64,000 nt of DNA from Salmonirosea aquatica (lineage in GTDB: Bacteria; Bacteroidota; Bacteroidia; Cytophagales; Spirosomataceae). Shown in pieces: positions 1-10,212 of this stretch. The stretch is taken from positions 1-64,000 of the forward strand of contig NZ_WHLY01000001.1 of NCBI RefSeq assembly GCF_009296315.1, written 5' to 3'. Position 1 is the stretch's first letter. Each line of letters opens with the position of its first letter. The notes under the pieces were generated by a model that worked only from the letters and a program-made list of their open reading frames with translations, was not told the origin of the DNA and searched no databases. The translations under genes and the position numbers were made by a program.

Positions 1-3000
1 GAAGACCGAGACCAGCTCGCTGGCGGCGGGGCCACCGCGTCCGGGGCCTTAAGGATTTGCTCCTTGGTACCCGTCAGCTTACCGCGCACGGTCACCGCAC
101 CCGTCACCCGATGGCGTCCACGCTGAATTCGGCGGGCTGGGTCGGGCCGGTGTGGGCCGTGAAGGTGTAGTCCGTAGTAGTTGCGGGTCAGTTCGGTGGT
201 GCCACCGTGGGGAAGGCCGCATCGCCGTAGCCAATGTGCCGGTGAAGACGGCCTCGACGGCGGCCTGCTGCGTGGCGCGGTCGGCGGTGCTGGCCAGCAC
301 GCCCCGGCTGTGGACGCGGCCCAGCTCGTCGTATTGGTGTAGGTCCACTGCCCGGCGGCGCGGTGTAGGCCGTTGCGGTAGAGCACCTGCTGGTCGTGGG
401 GTTGTAGACGGTCTCCTCCACCTCGGCGTCGGGCGTCTTGGTCTCCACGGCCCGGCCCCGCGCGTCGTACTCGTACAGAACACCTGGTCTTTGGACCGTG
501 GTGACGGCCTTGAAGTCGTAGGTGCCGGGGGCCAGCCTTCGAGGGCCACCGAGGCGTTGGGCGGGAACATCAGCCGGGGACGGTCGAAGTCGTCGTGGGC
601 GTGGTAGGTCGTCAGCGTCTGGGTGCCGTTATGGACACGGGTGCAGACGGTGCGTCCGTAGATGTCGCGGAACTCCTCGGCGCGGTTATTCTGGGCGTCC
701 TTATATTCAGTTACGAACAGGCGGCTGGCGGCATAGGGCCCACCTGCCATTGACCTGGGCGTAGTCCAGGTGATCTCCACCACGTCGTCGGCGGAAGTGT
801 TGTGGCGGTAGGTGGCCTTGTCGGAGCCGATCTTGTTCTGATTGCCGGCCACAGGCTGCCAGGCCCCCCCTACCGAACCCTGCTGCTCCAGCCGCTGCAA
901 AGGCGACTGCTCAAGCACTGAAATCGAATAGGCGTTACCGTCCCCTTCAAAGCGGCGTAGAAGCTGCCCTGTGCCCCTCAGCGTTGGCCTGGAATGCCCC
1001 GCCCGTGCCGCCCACGTAGGGCAGGTAGCTCTTCGTGGCGCGGCCCAGCCCGTCGTAGGCCACGGGCTGCACGGCGTCCTGCCCCGTGGGGCTGACGCCC
1101 GTCTGCACCACCTGCCGCGGCCGTCCGAAGCCGTTGAGGTAGTGACCGTCTGGCTGATCTCGGTGGTGCCGGTCAGCGTCGCCGTCGGGGCCAGGTAGGT
1201 GTTCTCGACCACCGCCGCAAAAGGATAAGAGCTAAGGTCAATGTCGGCGTCGGCCACCACCTTCTCCGACTGCCACTGGGGCAGGTCGCAGTCGGTGCAT
1301 TCGCAGGCCGCATCCTCGACGGTGAGCCTGAACTCGCGGAAACAGGTGGCGCGCGTGGTGCTGGTGACCTTATAGGTGTAGACGCCCGGGCTGGTGGGCC
1401 GCACGTAGACCGAATCGGTGGAGCTGCGGGTGGCGGTGCTGTCGGTGGCCGTGGGGCCGCTCACGAAGTGGTTGCGGGCGGCCGTCCAGGTGAAGGTGTC
1501 GGTCCAGCCCGCGGGCTTCTCCACGGCCAGCCTCAACGGCGCGTTCTGGTATACCCTTCCGGTATCGGCCAGCACGCCGGGCGCGTCGCCCGCCCGGATG
1601 GCGAAGGCGCAGGTGGGGGCCGGGGCCAGGTACTGCCCGGCGATGGGCAGCCGGTCCCAGAGCCGGCCGGGAATCTGCCAGCTCACCGACAGGTGATCGC
1701 CCGCAATGCTGTCCTTGACCAGGGCCTCGATGTAATACCGCTTGCCGCACTCCAGGGTGATGGGTGCCGACTTTTGGGTGGCACTCGCAGTATAGTTCCG
1801 AGAATTGGTGTAGGTAGACTTATAGGCAATTGTATCCTTGTGGGACGGTGACTCGTCCGTGCTCAGCCAGAGTATGGCGGCGTCGTCCGCCGTGACCCAG
1901 AAGGTATAGCTCCCGCCAACGGGCGGCACCACGTAGCCGCTGATGCGCGCGCCGTAGTTGTCGGCCACCCCGGAAGGGGCTTCGAAGGAAGTCAGGACGG
2001 CGGTCACGTCCGCCGCCTGCTGGTACTTGGCACTGCCGTCAGGTCCGATACTTTCCCCCGCCTATCCCGTTCCAGCGCTCGTAGGTGATCTGGTTCCAGG
2101 CCTGTCCGGGCGGCGTATCGGCGCAAAGCTGCGCCGGGGCGCAGTAGGGATGGGCCACCACGCCAGCCGAGAGCGTCAGCGTGCACCGGGAGGCGGGTTG
2201 GTGAGCTTCAGCTGGTAGGTGCCGGGCTGGGACACGGCCAGGCTGCCCGTGGTTGGCGGCGATTCGGGATTCAGGCTGCCCCCACTCCACGAGAAGGCGG
2301 CGTTGGCCGGCGACAGGCCCGCCGGCTGGAGGACCAGCGGGTTCAGCGGGTCGCAGCTCAGCATGCCGCCAGCCAGCGTGGCGGTCGGGGGGTGAGGTTC
2401 CGGACGACCGTCACCGACCTAGTGGTGGCGCAGCCGTTGGCGGATCGGTGCCGTGACGGTGTAGGTGCCGGGCTGGTCGGCGGCCAGCTGGTAGGATGTG
2501 GCGGGTGCCACCACCCCCGGCCCCGTCCAGCTGTACGTAATGTCCTGCGGGGAGCCGAAGGCCTCCAGCGTGACGGAGGTCCTCACGCAGTCAAGCGTAT
2601 CCAGACCCGAGACGGACAGGGCGGGCGCGCCCGCCCGCTGCACATAGGCCGTGTCGCTGACCACGCAGCCGGTCTTCAGATCGGTGACGTTGAGGATGTA
2701 GCGCCCCGGCGTGCTGGCCGTCAGCACGCTTTGCCGTACGGGCACATCGGTGAGGAAGGCCGTGTAATCGGCCCCCGGTTCGACGGAGAACCCGGCAATG
2801 CCGGGGGAGGCTGGCTTGAAAAGGACGGCCCGGCTGGCCGAGTCGCGCCTGACACCCGTTTGGGGGGTGTCCACGATAAGCGTGTCCGCCAAGCCTACCG
2901 GAGCGGTTTCCGCTGAACTGTCCGGGTAGCCGTCGGGCAGCGTCCAGTTGTAGGAATACTTCGTGCTGTCGTTCCCGGTCACCGTGGCGGACAGAGGCAG

Positions 3001-3336
3001 GGCGGCGGCCTGGTCGCAGGCGGCCGCCACGTCGTCGATCTGGACGGTGAACGACGGCAGGCCGACGTAGACGTCGTAGTCGTTGGTCGTCAGCGTGGCC
3101 CCTTCCTCCAGGGTCACGTCCTCGGCGTACACGTCGCGCGTCAGGGAGGGGTAGGGCCTGCCCGACAGCACCGGGATGAGGACCCGCTGGCAGGCGCTGG
3201 GCGTCTTGCCCAGCGACCAGTTCCGGGAGTTGTACCAGTCGCTGCTGACGCTTCCCGTCCAGGTGTTGGCCTGTTGGGCGCGGGCGGACAGTGCGGACAG
3301 CAGCAGTAAGAAGGCGAGGTAGTAAAGTTTTCTCAT
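1..3336 (-). pseudogene. RHS/DUF6443-type secreted surface protein, frameshifted, runs off left edge
   Basis: The reading frame starts at the ATG at 3336 with a clear signal peptide (Lys-Leu-Tyr-Tyr, a Leu-rich core, then Ala-Arg-Ala-Gln). It is open to 2419 (305 codons) and then continues only by changing frame near 2440, 2370, 2180, 2040, 1150-950, 560 and 440. Readable parts in order: a Trp-Thr-Gly...Asn-Trp module seen in Bacteroidota surface proteins, PKD-like Ig repeats (Gly-Thr-Tyr-Thr-Val-Thr types), a PA14-like segment at about 2000-1600, a Cys-rich linker, then a DUF6443/YD-type region (Tyr-Asp-Gly-Leu-Gly-Arg and related) that leads into RHS repeats. The family is usually a very large cell-surface or toxin-delivery protein. 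Its ATG overlaps the stop of the upstream gene (ATGA), so the two are translationally coupled. Breaks sit in C/G homopolymers and could be real decay or sequencing error. Confidence 0.72.
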
Positions 3337-5189
3337 TGGGGAACCCGGTCGATAAGTTTGTCCTCACCCGAGAGCAGGTGCACTTTTCCCGAACTGGCCG
3401 TATTCTTGAACTGTACCTGCTGGCGGAAGGTGTTGCCGCCGATGCTGCCGTCGTCCCCGTTCCCTGTCTTCCAGATCACCGCGGGTTTCATGAACGTAGT
3501 GTAGTTGGAGCCGAACCGGGGGACCCTGATCGTCACGGGTCCCTCGAAGAGGCAGTTGTCCTTCAGAAGTAGCCGCATCCTGGGTGGGCCGAAACCAGCG
3601 TCCGGCTCGGCCAGGTGTCATGGAACCTGCTGTGGGAGAATACCAGGTCCCCGCTTTCGAAGCCGGAAATGTCCACGGCATCCAGGAGTTCGGTTGGCCC
3701 GTAGCTGCCGATGTGGATTTGGTTGGAGTCCGGGCCGGCCTCCAGACGGACCGGCCCTTCGAAGGTACTGCCGTTCAGTAACCCGATTTTGAAGTAGCCG
3801 CCCCGTAGGCTGCCGGGTGTCAGCCACTGCCCGTTGCCATTCATCACGATGCGGACGCTGTCCTTGTAAGTGTCACGAAACTTGGTGCCGAACCCCCAGT
3901 CGTAGCCCGCAGAGTTGATCAGCTCGACCGGCTTGTGGAAGGTGTTTCCGCCCGCGCTGTCAGACCCGGCGGCATAACCGTCACGGTTGAGGATGACCCT
4001 GCCGTTGTAGACAGTGGCGGCGGAAGCGACGTTATCCGCTTTGATATGGAGGCTCCCGTTGACGGTGCAATTGGCCAGGCTTATGCGCGTTCCCTCCACG
4101 GCTGTGGCCGGGTGGGTGGCGGCGGCCAATTCCGTATGGGGGTGTTGATGATGCTGTTGATGAAGCTTATGCTCCCCTTTGACAGCCCCGCGCCACTGAG
4201 TCTGACCGTGGAAAGGGTGTCGATCAGGGAGCCGCTGGAAGACGCGGATAGAAATCCCTGATATTCGGAGGTATAGTTGCTGCCAAAAGCAACACTGCCT
4301 TCTGACTGGTCGACGTTGATGTCTTTGCTGAAGCGTATCAGGCTTGATTTCGCGTCTCCAGAAGGATTGTTTGTGAAATCACCCCACGCAGCGACTTCAA
4401 ATCTCCCCCCCTGATTGTTCAGAGAGACCGGTCCCTCGAAATTCACGAAAGACTTGGGATAAAACTCGGTCCTGGGGTAAGGAAGACGTTGACACTGTCC
4501 TTGAAAATCGAAGTGCCCCCCCGCTGTGAAAAGTAAACCCTGGTCTGGTTTGGGCCGGGATTGCTCAGGATGAAATCGACCTTCTTTTCGAAAAGGGTGG
4601 TGGAGGCGAAGGTGCCGATGTTCAGGTCACCCACTCCGTCCACAATGAACTTGACATTCCCCTTGAAGGTGTCGTTTGCATTGTATGAAATGTACACCCC
4701 CGAATTCCTCGGCCACCAGTTGTATTGATTAGCCTTGGATGTGACATGCATAACCACATCCCCGCCATAGGTGATCCCGAACAGCCTCCCGTATTCCAGG
4801 TCGATGTTTATTGGCCCCTGGATGTACGTGCCGTAAAGCGGGTTGATCCCCGTCACCTTGAGCTTCCCGTTGTCTGAGACAATCGTGCCCCAGAGGGTGT
4901 CCATCTCGTCGGCCTCAAGGGTGTGGCTTCCGATCGTTATCTGGTAAGTCTGTAATCTAAAATAGCGCACTTTAACTGAACTGCTCAGCACGGGGTAACG
5001 GCCGTCACTGGCTGCCTGTATTATCCGGACAAAACTCGTATCCACCGGCACGGCGTGGGTACTCCAGTTGTCAGGTTCATTCCACTCGGTGCTCACCGTG
5101 CCGGTCCAGTCCACGTACTGGGCGACTGCTGTTGGTGGTAGCAGCAGGCACGCCGCCGCCAGCATCAAAACAATGGATAGTTTCTTCAT
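3333..5189 (-). pseudogene. Secreted beta-repeat surface protein, frameshifted
   Basis: The start is the ATG at 5189, followed by a signal peptide (Met-Lys-Lys-Leu, hydrophobic core, Ala-Val-Ala-Gln). The first frame is open to 4443. The remaining protein is read in three further frames: about 4446-4130, about 4129-3575 and 3578-3333. Joined, it would be about 615 residues. Just after the signal peptide lies the same Trp-Thr-Gly...Asn-Trp-Ser module as in the next gene. The rest is a series of short repeats of the form Asn-Thr-Phe-x-x-Pro-Val and Phe-x-Gly-Pro-Val, suggesting a beta-helix-like extracellular stalk. I cannot assign a biochemical function. It sits between a DUF4097-like gene upstream and the RHS-type gene downstream, all on the same strand and closely packed, so they form one operon of exported proteins. 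Confidence 0.68.
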
Positions 5190-5197
5190 TCTGTATT

Positions 5198-6307
5198 TCA
5201 GTTGTTGATAATTACCTTCCCGTTGGTCACGTGTACGGACACTTTCGGTCCGCCTTTGCCAATCACCACGCTGTTGGTGGTCTCGCGGATGTTGACCGTT
5301 CCGTCGCCCCAGCCGTTGTCCCCCACCGTGGCCTTGCCCAGGGCTACCTTGCTCAGGATGGGGGCTTCCCCACCCGCCGGGTTGGTCTCCGTGATCCATA
5401 TCTCCAGGCTGCCCGCGAAGTTCTTGGCCAGTTCGAGTGTCACATCGCCGTTGCTCGTTTCGATGTCCACCGTCTGGCTCTCGTCCTTCCTGTCGGCGAA
5501 CCTGGCCAGTTGCACGGCTACGTTCCCCCGGTTGCGCAGGGAGAGTGGGGCGGCCAACCCACGGATGGCGATCGAGGCCGTCTCGGCCCGGATGGTGAGC
5601 GGCTGGCCGATGTCGGTGACCGAAAGCGAGCCCTTGCCCAGCTGAACCTTGCCCCGTAGGGCGCGGAGGTTATTTCAATCTCCCCCGCCGGCAATTCGAT
5701 ATCCAGCGGCTTAGGACTTTTCTTGTAATAGTTTGCTCCAATAAGTAATGAAATCTTCCCCTGGGGGCATGGGTGGCGATCAGGCCCGTGACATCCGTCA
5801 GCCGGATGCTGCCCTGGCGGGCGATGAGCATCCCCCGGGCCTCTACGCCCGTGGCGGTGATGTCCCCTGCTCGCTGACCAGCTCGACCTCACCCTTGAGG
5901 TCGTTGAGCGCCAACGCACCGCTCTGCATGTGGCCCGAGAGGTAGGCGTTCACCCCGCTGATCGTCACGTCGCCCTTTTGGGTGCGCAGGCTCACCAGCG
6001 AGCGGTCCGGAATGTCGATGCCCAGTTTTTCGTGCCGCTTGCTGGCCCTGGCCTCGGTCTTGGTGGTGAACACCTTGGTTTCCCTTCCACTGCTGGATTG
6101 TCTGACCAGCCTGTCGTTGGCCGGGTTCTGGGCCTTGTTGGTGGTGGCTTTGGAGGTGGCCGGCACCCCATTCAGCGTGAGCTCGCCATCCGTGTTGAGG
6201 AGGATCTCGATGTTTTCGGGAGCACCCGCCGGCTCGGCCTTCTGGGCCAGAGTGGGGGAAAAGGGTGCCGAAGTAAGGGCCAGTACGACCAGGTAGAGGT
6301 AGCGCAT
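5198..6307 (-). pseudogene. DUF4097-like secreted beta-strand repeat protein, frameshifted
   Basis: This is the first gene of the minus-strand surface-protein operon. It starts at 6307 with a signal peptide (Met-Arg-Tyr-Leu-Tyr-Leu, Leu-Ala-Gln). The open parts are 6307-5843, a middle part about 5900-5650 and 5557-5198, in different frames. Joined, they give about 370 residues. The sequence repeats short beta-strand units such as Gly-Asp-Val-Thr-Ile-Ser-Gly and Gly-Lys-Ala-Thr-Val-Gly-Asp-Asn, as in DUF4097 or head-GIN-like adhesin domains, which form right-handed beta stacks on exported proteins. The first frameshift lies at a C run near 5865, and adding one C restores the frame, so sequencing error is plausible. 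Only 8 bases separate it from the next gene. Function is unknown beyond likely cell-envelope exposure. Confidence 0.6.
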
Positions 6308-7628
6308 GAAGAAGGGGTGTGGGTGTGAAACGGTTTAGGTATGAATGGTGCTACTTTGACAAAAAGTGGATACAAATTATGAATTTAAATCAACATCTCT
6401 ATATCACTCCGCTGTAAATGTAAGCCTATTATTAATAAACCAAAATAAATTTGAAACTTTTTTTCAGTTTGTTCGTTATGGCAATTCACGCATCAAAAAC
6501 TGAAATTTGCAGAATTTTATATTAAAATATTAGAAAAAGCGCTTCCAAAACACTGTCTGGCTGGCTTTACTACCACACGGTAATACATGCGATCTAACAG
6601 GTTACTTAATTAGGAAAATCATATCCTAATTCGATTCCAATGGTAGGCTCGAAGCAATCCTTCACAAGGCGGGAGCGGGGGCAGTTGCTGTACTTGGCAT
6701 CATCACCCTGGTGGTTCTTTAACCTCTACACGGCTCTGGTCACTGGGAAGCGTTGGGCACGGTAACCGGTTGGAAGAGCATAAACGCGGATCAGGGCATC
6801 CCTTCGTTTAGGTTCAGCCCGGCGAATAAAAATATGTGGCCAACAAGTACGATATGGTGCCCCATGGGCACCAAGAAAAAGGGAGCTACTGCGAAGAGAT
6901 ATTTCTAGACAGACGAGATTCATAACCGGACTATTTCAGTGGCATTCGAGAAGCAGGCATGGATTTCCTTCTGTCCACTTCGCTGCTTCTTCAGACCATT
7001 GGCACGACGGCTTTCTTACGTATCGAATATTCTTTAAGTTGCCCCAGGACGGCATCTGTTCCATGATCCCCCTTGCTGGGCTGTTGGTAAATGGCAAGAG
7101 GCGTTGCCCGTTCTTCGGCGGCCAGGGTTGTCTATGCCGTTTGGGTGCCTCCTGGTGTATCATCTTATTACGGTGCTAGCCTGTTGCCTGGCTTCTGGAA
7201 CTCCCATATTCGACTTGATTCGTCTTTATTAGATGCGGCCGAAACCGAACTTCTGCTTTCAGTATGCAAAACTGTACTGAAGGGATGGAAGAGGGCCGCT
7301 TCCGGCCTATCCGAAAGGTATGATCGATAGGACGTCAAAAAGTCAGGTTCAGAAAGGCATCCTTTCATTTTTTGCTGATCCCACTTGTTGGACCCGGTTT
7401 CCAAGGGAGTTTTCGAAGGAACCCCTATCCACAGCCTTGGTTCAGAAAGGTATGGCTTATTGGACCTTTGGAAAAGGGCTAATTGATATAGGCTGGGGAA
7501 TACCGCTAACATTTCAGGGGTTTTAGATAGCGGAGATTATTTGCACTAAACTTCATACGGAGAACTGAACTTTCATCTTGCACAAATGTGTCTGCGAAGC
7601 ACGGAACCCCGCTATCTTAAACCCCTTG
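6308..7628. other. Non-coding or decayed stretch
   Basis: About 1.3 kb without a convincing gene. 6,350-6,560 is very AT-rich and is probably the promoter region of the minus-strand surface-protein operon. Short open frames exist at 6726-6923, 7091-7330, 7168-7512 and 7320-7526, but they overlap each other on opposite strands, have no recognisable motif and lack protein-like composition. I see no RNA gene or clear repeat. Confidence 0.5.
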
Positions 7629-8183
7629 TTAAAGGTGGTTTCTCATTCTCTCATTGTTTATCAATTGTGCAGACTCTGAGAATCTATATTTGGTATACGC
7701 AAATCCAATTTCCCTTGCGATGTCCTGAATAGTAGAAAAATAATTGAGCCATGTGTTCAGACTTCCGTCCCCAATCTCTCTGACGATATCGTATTTGTCA
7801 TTATATCTAATTACTCCAAATTCTTCTATTACGTCAAGGTCAGCTATATAGAAATTTGAAATATTCTCTATACACCATTCTAAGTATGGGGCATCGAATG
7901 AATAAACTATTCCTACTTCATAACCTTTATACATGCCAAAATTCAGTTTCGAATTTTTGAAATAGGCAACCTTGGAAGTCGAAACTTTATTATCCAGATG
8001 AGTTGTACTTGAAAATGGAAGCCATTGTATGGTTCGGTAGATTTTGTCATCCATTTCAGTTTCTTTCGGCTCAACCAAATCTATTGTTGTAATTACACTA
8101 TATTCTTGATTATCATTACGCAACAGGGCCCAACAATCCTGAGTCAAAGCTTTTCCCGATTTTACTATTTCAATCCTTTTCAT
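7629..8183 (-). CDS. Hypothetical protein with ExoX-C-like motif
   Basis: A 184-residue protein, AT-rich compared with the genes to its left. I do not recognise the whole protein. Residues about 80-106 read Asn-Phe-Gly-x-Tyr-Lys-Gly-Tyr...Ala-Pro-Tyr-Leu-Glu-Trp, which resembles the small C-terminal accessory module of exonuclease X-like and other nucleic-acid enzymes (FGKYKG...DPxYLxW). The N-terminal half shows no motif I can name. There is no signal peptide, so it is probably cytoplasmic. It lies on the same strand as the next gene (8413-9069), separated by about 230 bases of cassette-like repeats, which suggests acquisition as an individual mobile unit. Confidence 0.6.
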   Translation of the reverse strand: MKRIEIVKSGKALTQDCWALLRNDNQEYSVITTIDLVEPKETEMDDKIYRTIQWLPFSSTTHLDNKVSTSKVAYFKNSKLNFGMYKGYEVGIVYSFDAPYLEWCIENISNFYIADLDVIEEFGVIRYNDKYDIVREIGDGSLNTWLNYFSTIQDIAREIGFAYTKYRFSESAQLINNERMRNHL

Positions 8184-8211
8184 CGAATGGTATTAATCAT
8201 CTCTAAGGAAC

Positions 8212-8404
8212 AGGGCTTTGTGCAGGTGTGCCATTCATTGAACGTCAAGCCCGTAACAAAAGCCGATTGAAAAACTGGTGATGAAAATAAGAACAAAAGT
8301 CAAATTACTAACGTCCAGCCCGGAACCGAAGCTAAATAGTGAACTGCTGCCGATGCTGCCAAAGTCCAGCCACACTTGCACAAAACCCCATGTTAGCAGC
8401 CGCC
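8212..8404. repeat. Cassette-type inverted repeat boxes (attC-like)
   Basis: Two related box pairs lie between the two orphan genes. AACGTCAAGCCCGTAAC (8241-8257) and AACGTCCAGCCCGGAAC (8310-8326) match at 15 of 17 positions. GGGCTTTGTGCAGGTGTGCC (8212-8231) resembles the minus-strand reading of about 8366-8387. The stretch 8306-8398 starts with TACTAAC and ends with GTTAGCA, nearly complementary ends like the outer boxes of integron attC sites. No integrase gene is seen, so the attC reading is a suggestion only. Confidence 0.4.
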
Positions 8405-8412
8405 TTTCTCTA

Positions 8413-9069
8413 TCACACCTTAATCACTGTCATTTTGTTGTTAGCTGTTTCAATGAGCAAATTGTCAAGCTGCCGTGGCGTAAGAAGAATTTGATACTGT
8501 TCAAAGATTTTCTGCCGAAGATAAAAGCACTTATAAACAAAGTTTGAGTATTGCTTGTCAACTGCTTCTTTGTCGGCTAATGCTTTAAAATGTTTTGGAA
8601 GCCTTTTTACAAACTGCCTCATTGCTGTTACAGCACGGCTATCATAAATAAAAAACAGGTCTGGAAGATGAAAATGTAAATACTTTGAGCTGAATGAACG
8701 TTTGTCAAGTTCTGTAATTTCAAATAATCGTTTTGTCAAGTAGAAATGTGTATTAATAATGTCGGGCAAAGTGTCAGCCGAAAGCTGTTTATTTTTTAAG
8801 TCTGCTAAGATTGTGTCAAGCCGTGAGTTTTTGAACATTGGAACAACTGTGTAAATATAAAAATTATCATTGATGCCGCTCTTGTTTTTTCGTCGTTCTA
8901 TGGCAGCGGCGTAGGCTCTGCCAATGAGTAAGGTCTTCGCTAATATTTTTTCGGCTGTGTCATGCTTAAAGTAGTTTGTGCACAAGTCATATAAAACCTG
9001 ATTGACTAAGTCCCACGGCTTTTTTGCTAAGCAATTTTCGATCTTTTCTATCGTTAGGGTTGTGTCCAT
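8413..9069 (-). CDS. Hypothetical protein, possible mobile cassette cargo
   Basis: A 218-residue, AT-rich, mostly helical protein with no signal peptide or membrane segment. I cannot name the family with confidence. A conserved-looking stretch at residues about 124-146 (Arg-Ser-Phe-Ser-Ser-Lys-Tyr...His-Leu-Pro-Asp-Leu-Phe...Ile-Tyr-Asp-Ser-Arg) resembles one seen in uncharacterised bacterial proteins from accessory regions. The gene is framed by an inverted 13-mer: GTTAGCAGCCGCC at 8392-8404 beyond the stop and GGTGGCTGCTAAC at 9074-9086 just before the ATG, differing at one position. That framing fits a single-gene cassette. The downstream end of the IS630 element begins 80 bases upstream of its start. 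Confidence 0.6.
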   Translation of the reverse strand: MDTTLTIEKIENCLAKKPWDLVNQVLYDLCTNYFKHDTAEKILAKTLLIGRAYAAAIERRKNKSGINDNFYIYTVVPMFKNSRLDTILADLKNKQLSADTLPDIINTHFYLTKRLFEITELDKRSFSSKYLHFHLPDLFFIYDSRAVTAMRQFVKRLPKHFKALADKEAVDKQYSNFVYKCFYLRQKIFEQYQILLTPRQLDNLLIETANNKMTVIKV

Positions 9070-9073
9070 ATAA

Positions 9074-9086
9074 GGTGGCTGCTAAC
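9074..9086. repeat. Inverted partner of the cassette-end repeat
   Basis: GGTGGCTGCTAAC here is the reverse complement, with one mismatch, of GTTAGCAGCCGCC at 8392-8404. The two copies bracket the 218-residue gene. Confidence 0.5.
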
Positions 9087-9188
9087 TTGTAAATATGCGA
9101 AAGTTTTGTCGTACTTTTGTATCTATTTGTACTATTCTGATGTTTTATTGATCAGTGAATAAATATATTAAGTTTGTACTTTGCAAGA

Positions 9189-9659
9189 ATGAGAGCAAAA
9201 TACAAACCTAGCGACTACGAAGCTTTCCGGAAGCGCTGCGTAGAGATGAAAGAAGCTGGCTGGCGTCAGAAGGACATTTCGGCCGCGCTTGGGCTGACCG
9301 AAGGCTGGGTCAGCCAGACTTTAAAGAAGTACCGAGACTCAGGCGCGCAGGGGCTTTTGGCTCGGAAGGCCACCGGTGCCCCGCCTCGAATGACTAGCGA
9401 TCAATTGGAGAAGCTGGTGGAGGAACTCAAACGGGGAGCACAACACCATGGGTTCAGCGGAGAGATATGGACCCGACAGCGAGTGAACGCGTTGATTGAA
9501 AGGTTGTTCGGTGTAAGCTATGACCCGACCCAAGTGGGCCGTATCCTGAAAAAGCTGGGATGGAGCCTGCAAAAACCAGCCAAGAAAGCCCGCCAGCAGA
9601 GTACTCAGAAAGTAAATCAGTGGCGGGAAGAGGTACTTCCAGGACTAAAAAAAAGCTGA
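9189..9659 (+). CDS. IS630 transposase, N-terminal HTH part (orfA)
   Basis: This frame encodes the DNA-binding half of the IS630 transposase. It holds a helix-turn-helix segment (Gly-Trp-Arg-Gln-Lys-Asp-Ile...Leu-Gly-Leu-Thr-Glu-Gly-Trp-Val-Ser-Gln) followed by a winged-helix region with Tyr-Asp-Pro-Thr-Gln-Val-Gly-Arg-Ile-Leu. The ATG at 9189 is preferred to the in-frame TTG at 9174. The frame ends just after a run of eight A (9647-9654). The catalytic half continues in another frame from the same run, so a full enzyme needs frameshifting or polymerase slippage. An intact, apparently identical copy is at 38950-39420. Confidence 0.85.
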   Translation: MRAKYKPSDYEAFRKRCVEMKEAGWRQKDISAALGLTEGWVSQTLKKYRDSGAQGLLARKATGAPPRMTSDQLEKLVEELKRGAQHHGFSGEIWTRQRVNALIERLFGVSYDPTQVGRILKKLGWSLQKPAKKARQQSTQKVNQWREEVLPGLKKS

Positions 9660-10200
9660 GGATGAGAACAGGGTTATCCTATACATTGATGAAGCAGCCT
9701 GTTATCTGTTGCCTTTCCTGAGCCGTACTTGGGCACCCCGAGGGCAGACACCGATCATCGAAGAGAAAGCGGGAAGGGAACATCTAAGTCTGATCGCTGG
9801 CTTGGCTCCCAATGGCCGTTTATACCTCAGTGGGCAGCACAAAGCCTTCGATAGCGACGGGGTAATTGGTTTTCTAGAGTATCTGTGCCGCAGGTACCGC
9901 AAGAAGGATCTGATAGTGGTATGGGATGGAGCTACGATTCATCGCAGCCAGGCCATTAAAGACTTTTTGAAAAGGAAGCCAGGGAGGATACACTTGGTTG
10001 CCTTACCGGGCTACAGTCCAGAATTGAACCCTGTAGAACTCCTATGGAACCAATTGAAAAAGGAGCTGAAAAATCAGGCGTTTCTGAATTTAAAAGACTT
10101 GGTAGAGGCCGCAGTAAGCAAAGTTGAGGAAATCAGGAATGATGTAGAACTACTCAATTCTTTCTTTCATAAAAAAGAGGTGGCATTCTTTACAAATTAA
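9652..10200 (+). CDS. IS630 transposase, DDE catalytic part (orfB)
   Basis: The catalytic half of the transposase, in the +1 frame relative to orfA. The DDE triad is visible: Asp in Tyr-Ile-Asp-Glu-Ala (near 9688), Asp in Val-Val-Trp-Asp-Gly-Ala-Thr-Ile-His (near 9925) and Glu in Leu-Asn-Pro-Val-Glu-Leu-Leu-Trp (near 10035). The first catalytic Asp lies upstream of the only plausible internal start (TTG at 9709), so this part must be made as a fusion with orfA through the A8 run. The matching copy is at 38409-38957. Confidence 0.85.
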   Translation, partial: KAEDENRVILYIDEAACYLLPFLSRTWAPRGQTPIIEEKAGREHLSLIAGLAPNGRLYLSGQHKAFDSDGVIGFLEYLCRRYRKKDLIVVWDGATIHRSQAIKDFLKRKPGRIHLVALPGYSPELNPVELLWNQLKKELKNQAFLNLKDLVEAAVSKVEEIRNDVELLNSFFHKKEVAFFTN

Positions 10201-10212
10201 TTCATCTATCAA

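Larger units (their letters stand above)
9148..10212 (+). mobile_element. IS630-family insertion sequence, copy 1
   Basis: The ends were set by comparing this copy with the inverted copy at 38397-39461: both are 1,065 bp, and sequence identity stops at the same base on each side. The outer bases are TTGATCAGTGAATAAAT on the left and the imperfect complement ending CTATCAA on the right. Each end is flanked by TA (9146-9147 and 10213-10214), the target duplication expected for IS630/Tc1-mariner elements. The two open frames encode an HTH part and a DDE part of one transposase. Confidence 0.9.

Noticed and set aside
6726-7526. Four short open frames on both strands
   Set aside because: They overlap each other, have no motif, and their composition does not look like protein. 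No conserved product can be supported.
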